Shown piece after piece: positions 1-10,000 of a stretch of DNA of 64,000 bases (the first letter of the stretch is position 1; every line of letters begins with the position of its first letter). Location of the stretch: NCBI GenBank assembly GCA_025677815.1, contig JAIXMP010000027.1, forward strand, positions 248,001 to 312,000, given 5' to 3'. Below the pieces are notes generated by a model that was given only the letters and a program-made list of their open reading frames with translations, was not told where the DNA came from and searched no databases. The translations under genes were made by a program, and so were the position numbers. The stretch comes from Phascolomyces articulosus. Lineage: Eukaryota; Mucoromycota; Mucoromycetes; Mucorales; Lichtheimiaceae.

Positions 1-135
1 TTACCATGAGCCCTTAATGGACTGACTCCAGTCATTGTCAATGGGTAACTCGACAGCGATCTTACGGACTAAACGTTCAAGACGATTAGCTACGGGATCC
101 CAAACATTACGAAGGAGACTAATTACTGGAGCCAT
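1..135 (-). CDS. Short ORF or first exon cut by the window edge, unrecognised
   Basis: An ATG at 135 (minus strand) opens a frame of 44 codons beginning MAPVISLLRNVWDP and ending SIKGSW before TAA at positions 3-1. The terminal bases ATG|GTAA also fit an exon end with an intron donor, so this may be the first exon of a longer gene beyond the window. I do not recognise the product. It is divergent from the histone gene at 490 and would share its upstream region. Confidence 0.35.
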   Translation of the reverse strand: MAPVISLLRNVWDPVANRLERLVRKIAVELPIDNDWSQSIKGSW

Positions 136-489
136 CTCGAAGGGAAAAAGTGGTTAAATAGGAGGAAATTGGTTTTTGGAGGAGGAAGAAGAGTGGCACA
201 CAAAAGTAAAAAAAAATGTTTTTTTTTCAGGCACACATATTTTATAGGCAAAAAAAAAAAAAAAAACGAATTAAATCTCAGGGCTAATCATAAATTTCAT
301 TGGATCGTATATCTGACAACTATTCTCAATGTATAAATAGTCACTTGATGTATATATCAAATACTACCAAGCCATTATCTATTTTGTTGATTTGCATGAA
401 TATCCTGAATAAAAGAGTCACCACTTCATTCCTCTATTTTTTCCCTCTCTTTTCAAAACACTCTGATTATTCTACAACAAACACGTAAG
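136..489. promoter_or_regulatory. Shared upstream region between the H2A gene and the divergent ORF
   Basis: These 354 bases separate two divergent starts. They contain T and A runs (about 219-228 and 250-266), TATA-like stretches near 307 and 350, and a pyrimidine-rich stretch just before the histone ATG. No specific factor site can be named. The bidirectional role is inferred from position alone. Confidence 0.3.
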
Positions 490-885
490 ATGTCAACTTC
501 TGGTAAAACGTTTCCAAAAAAGATGGTACGGAGCACTCGTTCTGAAAAAGCAGGTATTCAGTTCCCTGTAGGACGTATTGATCGCTATCTTCGTAAAGAT
601 AGATATGCCCAATGCATTGGTGCGACTGCTCCTGTCTATATGGCTGCCGTCCTTGAATATTTGGCTGCAGAAATTCTTGAACTAGCAGGCAATGCCGCTC
701 GTGATAACAAGAAAATACGAATCACTCCTTGTCACATACAATTGGCTGTTGGTAATGATGATGAATTGAAAAAATTACTTACAGGTGTCACTATTGCTCA
801 AGGAGGTGTCATTCCCAATATCCATTCTCAATTGGTTCCTGCCAAGACTCAAAAGAAGAATCAAAACCCTCAAGAAGAGGTGTAG
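490..885 (+). CDS. Divergent histone H2A variant
   Basis: Intronless ORF of 131 residues with a full H2A histone fold. It shows [15 protein letters not shown] (alpha-1), [20 protein letters not shown] (alpha-2), GNAARDNKK, the acidic-patch segment NDDELKKLL, and the docking segment [17 protein letters not shown]. The product packs DNA in nucleosomes with H2B, H3 and H4. It departs from canonical H2A in several places: the N-terminal tail lacks the usual SGRGK-type start, the usual PRHLQLA is PCHIQLA, and the C-terminal tail ([13 protein letters not shown]) has no SQ[DE] phosphorylation motif. It is therefore neither a typical H2A.X-like fungal H2A nor an obvious H2A.Z. No H2B gene lies beside it in this window. 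The start is the first in-frame ATG. Confidence 0.92.
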   Translation: MSTSGKTFPKKMVRSTRSEKAGIQFPVGRIDRYLRKDRYAQCIGATAPVYMAAVLEYLAAEILELAGNAARDNKKIRITPCHIQLAVGNDDELKKLLTGVTIAQGGVIPNIHSQLVPAKTQKKNQNPQEEV

Positions 886-1434
886 ACCTTCTTTTTCCTC
901 CACGCCTATATTTCATTTTCACTGGTAGAACTACTGTTATTGGTGAGATACACCATTGCATACTCTTTACAACATTCTCAATTGTTCTACTCTGCTTCTT
1001 TTTTTTTAAAAAAAAAATATATATATCACTTCTTCGCTACCCCTCTTCAAATCCCCCACATGTAACTTCATGCAGTGCTTCTTTAGTATTACTTATATAA
1101 CTAAATTCAAAAAATAAACCATTGTATTACTTCCAGTACATTTTCTTTGTATACCAAATCCTAATAATAAGGACGGTTCCATTTTTTCTTATAAACAATC
1201 AAATTAAAAAAAGTTGTTCTCATACACGTTGTTAATGTATGAATGATGATAGTGATGATTTTATCCACACCAACAATTCTTCCTTCTACTCCCAATCAAT
1301 ATATAATAAAATGGATGAGTGAACAATCTCTTTTTTTATTATTATTATGATGACTATATCAATTCGTATCGTAAAATACGTTGAATATATAAGTTTTATA
1401 CAAGAAATAACCAAAAAAAAAGAAAATTTTTCTA
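886..1434. other. Convergent intergenic region
   Basis: This holds the 3' flanks of the H2A gene (plus) and the S/T-rich gene (minus). It has T-rich and A-rich runs and AATAAA-like sequence near 1113. No ORF with coding character was seen. Confidence 0.5.
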
Positions 1435-3945
1435 CTATAAATTGTTGTTATTACTTTCTTGAGTAATTTCAATGACCTTATTACGTTTAAGATTAAATTT
1501 GACGGCACGTCTTGGAGAAGTGGATGAAACGGGAGGTGATGCGGAAGGTGATGAAGAAGATGAAGATGCAGAGGATGCTGATATTTTTGATAGATGCGTG
1601 GTAGTGTTATTGTTATTTTTTACATGACTTGTACTAGTGGATGATGATGCTGAAGATGAAGTGGATGATTTCCCATTTACTGTTGCTGCTGCTTTTTGTT
1701 GTTGTGCCAGTTGACGTTTTCTCCTAATTTCATTAGCACCTTCTTCCATCATTTTCTTTCTTGCAATCGTTCTTGCTTCTCTTGCTTCCCTTTCTTCTCG
1801 TACACGCCATAATTTTATTTGTTGTGCACGTTTAGCTTCCCTTCTTCGTTTCTCTTGCATTGTTAATCGAGGGGGTGCTTGATCTTCTTCCTCTTCCTCT
1901 TCTTCTTTCCCATGCTCCTTGGATTTCTCTTTTCCACTTCCTTTTTTAGCCATAGGCACATCGGCTTCACGGATTTTGGATGATGAAAAACGACTACTTT
2001 TTATTGTTGTAGAGGAACTAGTTGTTGTTGTTCCTGTTGTTAAACGTGTTCTCGATGGTGCAGGAGATGTAGGTCTTGTCAACATAGGAGAAGAAGGTCT
2101 TGCCATCATGGGAGACGAAGGTCTTGGAATAATACTGGATCGATTGACAACCGGTGAAGAAGGTCGTGGTGAAGTAGGTCTTGCAGTATCAGCAGCAGTA
2201 GTGGATCGATTCATGGGTGGTAAGGATCGTACTAATGCAGGTGACGCAGGTCGATGATGCATGTATGGTTTGGGAGGTGTAGGTGATGAAGTCGTAGGTC
2301 GTGCAAGAGTGGGTGTTCTACTCTGTTTTGTACCACTGCTACCATGATTCGTTCCTCTTTGTTTGGATAAGTCCATTTTGGAAGTCAATGATGCAGTAGG
2401 TCGTGTTGTTGATTTTTTAACCAAACCAATGGATGGGCGTTTATCAGTAGAAGTAGTAGCCGTCATGGTGATGGATGTTGTTGAATTTGATTTTCGAATT
2501 GGAATTCTGCTGGACGAAGTTGTTGGAGAGGGTGGAATAGGTAATTTATTATTGGTATGGCGATAACTGGATGAAGGAGAAGGGGCTACGATGGATGTGA
2601 TCGATTCTTTTTCTGTTTCGGGGGTTGCAGATGATGTAGTGTTTAAAGTTTCAGTGACAGGCTCTTTTTCTTCTTTTGTTGTTATTTCTATTTCAGTTGT
2701 AGGTTCTTGTGTTTTTTCGACAATGACTGAATTGTTTACAGGTTCTTGTTCCGTATATTCGGATACTGACGATGATGTCCCTTCTTGTTTGTTGTCAATA
2801 GATGGTACAGTAGATTCTACTTTTTCAATAACAGTTGATGATGAATCCGTAGTGAGTTCTTTTTTTACAGTTGTTGCTGTCGCGGCAGTAGCAGGAGTAT
2901 GTGTTTCGTCTACAATGGATGGGGTAATAAAAGGTTTGTCTACTTGTTCTAGATCCTGTTCAATTGTTGCTGAGGGTGAAAGAGAAATCAATTCTTCTTG
3001 TTCGTCGTCGTTCGATAAGATAGTGCCAAAAATAGGTACAATTGGTTCTTCTTTTTCTAGATCGGATGCAGTACCAGAAGTATTACTACTACTAGTAGTA
3101 GTAGAAGTCGTGGGATTTAATGCGTCGTCAGGAAATGTGGATGCAATAGAAACAGGAGTAAGATCAGCAGCCCGTGTTTTTTCTTCTTGCTCTGGATGAC
3201 GATGGTTATAAGTACTAGCAGTTGAGGTGGATACGTCTGGCGATGAAAATAAGTTTTCACTCTCTGTATAATCTGAAGTCGTTGTAGTGGTAGATGTTGA
3301 AGATACGGATTCAGATGCTGTCACTGTAATTGGTTTTTGTGTAGCGTCTATAATGTGATGATGGTCAAAAGTAGAAGCAGTTGGAGCAGTAGTAGTAGTT
3401 GAGTTTCTTGTAGTAGTAAGAGAAGAGGGTGAAGTAGTAGGAGATGAAATTGGCTCTTTTATAGAAACAGGTGATTCAACAATGGGGACATATGATGTGA
3501 GTGCTGTTGATTGTTCGGGTTGGATGATTACATCAGCAGTAGCACTTGTAGTAGAGACTCGACAAGGTGCTGAATAAGTTTTTAAAAAAGGTCTTGTAGT
3601 ATTCTCAGCAGTGGATGAATACAAGGAGGATGGTATAGGTGAAATAAGAAATAAATGTGAATTATAGATACCACGCGCAGTTGCAGTTCTTGCTGCTGCT
3701 TCTGCAGGTAGGCGCTGTTCAACCGTAGGCAAACTTTGGCTTGCAATGGGGAAAAATATCGATCGAAATGGATTTCTCACATGAGAAAATAAATTATTAT
3801 TGTTATTTTCAACGACAGTATTATTGTCTTTTTGATTATTGTTCTTATGAATGGTGTTGTTATTGTTATTGTTGGAATCAGTAATATCTGTATTGATCGT
3901 TATTGTAGCACTTGTAGTCGATGTCGTAGTTGTAGTTGTTGTCAT
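1435..3945 (-). CDS. Large S/T-rich, proline-repeat protein with charged coiled coil
   Basis: Single-exon ORF of 836 residues. The N-terminal two thirds is low complexity (T, S, N, E). Residues about 555-655 hold repeated basic S/T-P units such as RPSSPMMARPSSPM, the kind of sequence seen in cytoskeleton-binding or kinase-target regions. Residues about 660-760 form a strongly charged helix (EKRRREAKRAQQIKLWRVRE) likely to be a coiled coil. The extreme C-terminus reads RRAVKFNLKRNKVIEI, which matches the RVxF-type docking motif for protein phosphatase 1 (R-x-V-x-F) and resembles the short motif near the C-terminus of RRP1/Nop52 proteins. No catalytic domain is visible. Function is unknown; a cytoskeletal or nuclear scaffold role is only a guess. 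Antisense ORFs inside it are shadows of the repeats. Confidence 0.8.
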   Translation of the reverse strand: MTTTTTTTSTTSATITINTDITDSNNNNNNTIHKNNNQKDNNTVVENNNNNLFSHVRNPFRSIFFPIASQSLPTVEQRLPAEAAARTATARGIYNSHLFLISPIPSSLYSSTAENTTRPFLKTYSAPCRVSTTSATADVIIQPEQSTALTSYVPIVESPVSIKEPISSPTTSPSSLTTTRNSTTTTAPTASTFDHHHIIDATQKPITVTASESVSSTSTTTTTSDYTESENLFSSPDVSTSTASTYNHRHPEQEEKTRAADLTPVSIASTFPDDALNPTTSTTTSSSNTSGTASDLEKEEPIVPIFGTILSNDDEQEELISLSPSATIEQDLEQVDKPFITPSIVDETHTPATAATATTVKKELTTDSSSTVIEKVESTVPSIDNKQEGTSSSVSEYTEQEPVNNSVIVEKTQEPTTEIEITTKEEKEPVTETLNTTSSATPETEKESITSIVAPSPSSSYRHTNNKLPIPPSPTTSSSRIPIRKSNSTTSITMTATTSTDKRPSIGLVKKSTTRPTASLTSKMDLSKQRGTNHGSSGTKQSRTPTLARPTTSSPTPPKPYMHHRPASPALVRSLPPMNRSTTAADTARPTSPRPSSPVVNRSSIIPRPSSPMMARPSSPMLTRPTSPAPSRTRLTTGTTTTSSSTTIKSSRFSSSKIREADVPMAKKGSGKEKSKEHGKEEEEEEEDQAPPRLTMQEKRRREAKRAQQIKLWRVREEREAREARTIARKKMMEEGANEIRRKRQLAQQQKAAATVNGKSSTSSSASSSTSTSHVKNNNNTTTHLSKISASSASSSSSSPSASPPVSSTSPRRAVKFNLKRNKVIEITQESNNNNL

Positions 3946-6699
3946 GTAACTATTTCGAGATGACTACTATTTATATAATGAATGAGAGTAAAATAATAAT
4001 AAATAGAAAGGGGCGCGGGAGTGAAAGGGAGGGAAGCGAAAAGAAGAAGTATTGAAGGTGTTTATTTTAAAAGCACAGACTATTTCGAGTGACCATATGC
4101 TTTCCTTTTATATATGAAAAACTTGTGTATTTCACAAAAAATCGTACGCGCACACGCTCAAAGAAGATCAATTGACTAAAAAAGATTTTTTGACGGATGA
4201 TGATGGATGATTGATATTATAAAATTATTCTCTCCCTTTTGTTTATTATTAAATCCTTGTTTCTTCCCCAGCCCCTCTTATGCTGCTCTCCCTCGTTTCT
4301 CCTATACTTTTCTATACGCGTTTATTTACTATTCAAAAAGTCGGGCAGTGGATTATTGCATATTTTCTTTTACCTAGGAAAGAAAGAATTTAAATGGTCA
4401 TGCGAATGAATAGTACTTGCTTATGCATATTAATTCATAAATATTAGATATGTATGGTGATATGAATAAGCATCTCGTTAATTCTAACAATAATTCATAT
4501 TATAAAATGATAGAAAGGTTTTGAAATTAACTTTATTCTTCTTATTTAAATACATTGATGCTCAAAAGTAGATTGCTTTTTTTATTACAATGGGGCTAGG
4601 ATGTGTAACATTATGTATAAAGATTACACCAAACTTAACTAGCCTCCTAATGAATGATCAAAGCTTATTTTTCCATCATTTACTATTTAAAAAACTCAAG
4701 ATTAATATTTCAATTCATAGTATTTTGGTTCCATTTTGATACTCTTTAAGATTCCGTTGACATTTTGCATTCTTTTTAAATCAATTGCACAATGATGATG
4801 TATATATATTCGCCTACTTTTGGGTCGCCGTGGAATATTTTGGCGCTATATATAAGCACCAGCTTTTGGTCGAACTACTATCAGAACTCTCAACCCTTAT
4901 TATGATAATGTACCAATCGAAGATAAAACGGAAAGAATGTGTTCATATTTGTACTGTTTATAGCTTGAATCGCCATAAATGATCGACAAGAGTTGATGGG
5001 GTTTATTTCTATGGATTATTTAATTTATATAGAGAGCATATATCACAACCAATTGGTTCAATTTGGTTGGTGAACTTATTTGCATTCTCTTCGGAATACT
5101 TTCGACAATAGAAAATACGCACTGCATGTTTGCATGAAATAAGCATTGTTATTGTCTGTGATGTACCGATAACTTATTCTCTGTGAGTTGAGTGTAACTC
5201 TTTATATAGGATTTCTTCCTCTATTCATACGTTGCTCAATTAATGGTCGATGACAATCACTCGCTTTTCATTTATGAACTTATCTCATCAGTTTTGTAGT
5301 ACTCGATGTACACTACCATGTATAGTTATTTTTGTGAAAAATTGAGCGGGACCTCAACCTTCTGCTACTTGTTCATTACAAAAATACCAGGGACCTGAAC
5401 TGAGATTCCTTGTCCAATGCTGCCGTTCTTAACTACATATGCGATATATGCCAATGGTATAACATTAACAATGTTACAGCCTTTATAATATAATTCGTTA
5501 TATATATACATACCCTGACCATGGTTATAAGTACGTTTACGAGTTTAAATGTTACAAATAATGATTTTTCATAAAAATGTGCAATAGAAACACTGTGTAG
5601 TTAGCTGACATGCCAAACATCACCGTATAAATGGCCAAATTTGTCTTTACCAATTGAACTTGAGAATACTTCTATCAGTAATTTCTTGGCTCCATTTTTG
5701 TTATCTTTTATGACACTATCTGCCTTATATTTATGACGTCTAATTTCCTTTTTTCCTCCAATTTTGCCTAGAAGAAAAAGTGTCATCAACTTCTTTATCG
5801 TGTAGATACTATGTTGTACATTTAAGCATTATTGTTCAAAAAGGTAGAAATGGTAACCAATTTCTGATTTGCTCAGTACGTTGTCATTATAATTATTATA
5901 TTATACCTGTATTCCAATTTAAGTAATCAATAATAATCCAACACGTAAAAAAGCACAAGATCCTGATACAGATGTGTAGTTTGTACTCGTTATATAGATA
6001 CATCCTAACGCTAGTTATTATATTCACAAATTATTATAAATGTTGAAAACAACATTTTTTTCAGCGTCAACTTTAATTCATCTTGCGTATCAATAGATTG
6101 GAGATCATTCAGCCCATGTTCCATTTGTTTGATTGATTTTTGGTATAGAAACAAAGTTATCCATATCTATCTTTGGAAATGGGACAATGGAGCATAAGAT
6201 CAAATATTAAAAATATATTGAATCATCTATTCTTCTTGAAACACTTAATAAACCAGTGTGGATAGGCGAGTATGTGATTGTAAGCTCTTCTTTTTTTTTG
6301 TAGTAGTAGTATCGTATAAAGGTTAGGTGGCAAAATACCTTTTCGCGAAGAAGAATTTTTCGACATTTGGGTATATTACTTTTTCTTGGGGCTGTATGCA
6401 TCCCACGGATATTATATATTAATTAAACGGTTTGCATGTTCATTGTTTATAATACCATTACATTATATATAATATTACCTGAGCTGCATCAAATAATTTG
6501 TGTATCCCTTGCTGTCAAGGAACCTCTCCCACTCATTCTAAACCGATTTTCCTTCCCTTATACAACAATTCATCCTTCCCCATGTGTTCCATATTCAAAT
6601 TTCTTTCTCTTGAAGCTTACTCTTCACCTTTCAATAGTTTTCTGAGTATATAACAACCGTTTTCAAACTTAACAACTATCGTAGTAAATAGCAAATTGT
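3946..6699. other. Intergenic, no confident gene
   Basis: AT-rich DNA with stop codons in all frames apart from ORFs under about 70 codons. A 62-codon minus-strand ORF at 5601-5789 (KYKADSVIKD...LLIEVFSSSIG) has a coding-like composition and may be a decayed remnant, but I cannot assign it. Nothing else is supported. Confidence 0.5.
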
Positions 6700-7063
6700 T
6701 TTCTTAGATGAAGAATCAATTTAAGTTACGCCCTATTAAGAAACGGATGTCTTGCTTTTTACAAAGAGTGGTTCGCTGAATCTTGCCGAAAGGCAATATT
6801 GTTTTTTTCTGTCTAAAACATTTGCTAGCAGCAGCAACAATAAAAATAGTATTTTACGACTGACAAAGAAAATGAAACTGATTATATTTACTGATCAAAA
6901 CCACCGTAGTCTCTGCTACTGTACCGGCAGCAAAATATTTTTTATGATTTTATCTCTGCACATAAACCCAAATGTAGTTTTAAAAAATACAGGCGCTTCT
7001 AAATTAATAAAAACTATTTTTAATCCAACTTCGCGTGGATGACAGTAAGAACCAGAACTGGTG
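6700..7063 (-). ncRNA. Candidate guide-RNA region 3' of the Fanzor gene
   Basis: In known Fanzor and TnpB loci the guide (omega or fRNA) is encoded at or just past the 3' end of the nuclease ORF. Directly downstream of the stop at 7064-7066 I see two small inverted repeats: ATCCA...TGGAT at 7023-7040 and TTGCC-GAAA-GGCAA at 6783-6796. They could fold in the transcript. The boundaries are placeholders, and there is no direct evidence of transcription or of a transposon end here. Confidence 0.25.
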
Positions 7064-10000
7064 TCACGTCATGTATTTCTCCAGGGAGGGAGATACAGAA
7101 TATGTTTGTTTCATTGATCGACAAAAGGCTGGGATAGGTTGGTTGTTGGATGATAAAGCTTTTGAAAAACCGATAACACTGATGTTGAAGGCTCCAACAT
7201 CATCTCGATTATATGTATTTCGATGGAAATCTGGACAGCTTTTGTTGGTGCAACGCAAGGATCCGTTTGCTGATACTAAATTATTTCCACGTCGGTACTT
7301 TTGTTGCTTTGTTGGAGAATGACACGTCGGGCAAGTTTTGCTTGATCTAAATTCGTTGGTAGGTATAACTTTATCATTTTCAGGCGCATTCAATTCACAA
7401 GCAAGACGTGAGTTGGCGCCACGATGATGCTTCTTGATACGACTGTTGAAACTTTTGAAAGTACCAAAAAATTGAATATTGCTTTTGCTGCCCGGTCTTC
7501 TCCATGACGAGGATAATTTTTGATGATAAATTTTATGACGAAGTTCCCTGGTCCTTGCTTCCTTTATTCTTCTGTCAGCATCACTTTGACCTTTACCAGC
7601 ATTTTCCCTTTTAAACCTTTGGCGTCTTATTTCATGTACTGATTCAAATGTTGCTGTTCTCTTACGTTTAGCTGAGTATAGGTTGGAACGTGGGAGACGT
7701 CTAACTTTTTTGATTTGTTCAGTTGTCGTTGTGTCCGATGGTGGTGACGATGATGACGACTGTGATAAGGATGTTGTTGCTGTTTCTATTGAACGGATTT
7801 GACCAATTTTTTTGGGTGGTAAATTGGTGTCACGATGGGATGGAATGCGTGGAGGAAGAGTTGTTGGGAAGTAATTGGTATATGAAGAGAGTGAGTTGAA
7901 TAATTCACTAGCAGTTGAAGTAATAGCTGTTGCCGATACAACAATGCCTGGGTCAATTCCTGTCACAGCAATTTCTTCTTTGTTTTTCAAATAATTCAAA
8001 AGCTTTCCTTGTACCCATGTCTATGTATAGAAAATGAATGAACCAAATGTTAGATATCCTTTACTGTTGAACGCTGTCGTGGATAAATAAAAAAAATGAT
8101 ATTATACCTGGTTAGGATCTTCATATTTATCTGTGTCAAGCTCTTTGCCTTTGAATGACATTTCAATCTTGTATATTTCACTTTTGGTGTTATTCAATTT
8201 TCTTTGCGTCATCCCAATTTCTTCTTCAATACTTGTCACCTTTTGACGAACCATCTGAAGCTCTTTGTACATCACAGGATCCCACTGTTTTGCTTTGGTG
8301 ATCTTTCTAAACTCTCTGCCAAGATCAGCACGATTTCGCTCTAATGGAAGGAGTTTTCGACGTAACACGGCCAAGGCATTTGTGAGATTTGTTACACTCG
8401 CATTTAAATTCTGCAAATGAAGTTTCATCCCTTCATCCTTGACTGTTTTTTGTTTCTTTTGGGAAACCTGTTGACCTTTTGATGTTGCCTTCCGTTTCTT
8501 ATTCTTGTTCTTTTTATTGCTAATGTTATGGGCCTTCCTTGACTTTCCTGTTCCGGCCTTTCCTTTTCCTTGAGCACCTTTCCCTTTCAAGAGATCTTTG
8601 GATTCTGCTTTTGGTTCCACACCCTTTTTTGCAACATTCGAAGTGCTACTACTTGCTTCCCCCGTATCCATATTAACATCCTCTTTGTCAGAACTTGTAG
8701 TATGTGCAATAGATTTTGATTTATCCTGTTTGTATCTAAACCCGAGTACACGGATAGCATGATGGTTTGAATATGTAAAGCGATATTTGACCAAAAGCTT
8801 TCTTGAAGCCAAAGCCTGACGAATTTTGTTCATATTGAAAAATGCTCCAAAGACTTCGTGACATTTTTTTGGGTCAAGCGCCTCTCGTTTACTTGTAATT
8901 GCTGCCTTGGGTGAATTCGATGGAATGACATAATTACTTGAAAACAGAGTGTAAATAACATCAGAAGATAAATGAATCGGATGATCATTCGGATCAACTT
9001 GCGGAGCCATAGACCACACATTTTGTTGTGGTACTACAAGTTGTACCATAGCATTCGTAATTGCTGCCAGAGGTGCGCATTGATGAATCGTAATGACATC
9101 CTCTTCTTCGCTATCATCATCATTTTTGTCGTTGGCTGATTTGGGAAAGTAATATGGTCGCAAGACATTAACTATTCTTGCTGCTGTCTCGTATTCTTCT
9201 TCATTAAGTTTCGTCCCTTTAAACGCTTCGTTCTTGATATCGTCCGCAGACAACTTTCCACCTTGCTTTTCCAGTAATGATTTGGTGATAGCCACCAATG
9301 CACGGATGGTTTTGTTTGGTGTTTCTTTGGTCTTTTCTTCTTCCTCTTCCTCTTCTTTTTCCTCTTCAGTTTCCTCATTGGAGACAATTATATCAAACGG
9401 ATTGTTCTGTGCTAACTCTTTTTCCGTTTTGTTGGTAATAGAATTTTGGCTGATATGTTCGCTTTCCTTTTCTCCCAAAGATCTTTTTGCAATTTCCAAC
9501 TTTAACATAAACAAAAGTGGAGATAATAAGTTAATATTCAATGGAATTGCAATTATAGAATTAAAGAAAAGAGAAATGAAGTTATACCTTGTTGAACCAT
9601 AAAGTCACCTTTTTATAAAGCATATCAGTAACTCCTTCTTCCCTTTCACGAGCTATGGACCACATTAGATCATGTAAAAAAAGCTTGAGACGCCCTTTGA
9701 TATATGGAATTGAGGAAAGACTAGTATCATCACTTTCTGTTGTTTCTTTTTCCATCTCAACAGCTTGTCTTTCCTTGGCTAAATTAGCAAGTCGTTGCAT
9801 ATATCTTTTGACGCGGTCAGGAGTCAAATTAATCCTGAATAAAGCGGTAGTAAGTACACGTAAGTCCCGATCGTGTCTTTTGCGAGTCCACAAATTCTTG
9901 CAGGCAGTGTCAAATTCACGAAGGGCGTTATTGATACCCCCAGTGAAACTCATATCCTCTTGAGCAGAGACGGTATTGCTTCGATTAATCATGTTACGAA

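Noticed and set aside
2591..3199. 202-codon ORF antisense to the S/T-rich gene
   Set aside because: S/V-rich mirror of the T/S-rich codons on the other strand; no independent coding signal.
5601..5789. 62-codon ORF resembling a nuclease-like fragment
   Set aside because: Only weak composition evidence; no motif that I can defend.
7035..7322. 95-codon plus-strand ORF over the Fanzor 3' end
   Set aside because: Antisense shadow of the zinc-ribbon exon.
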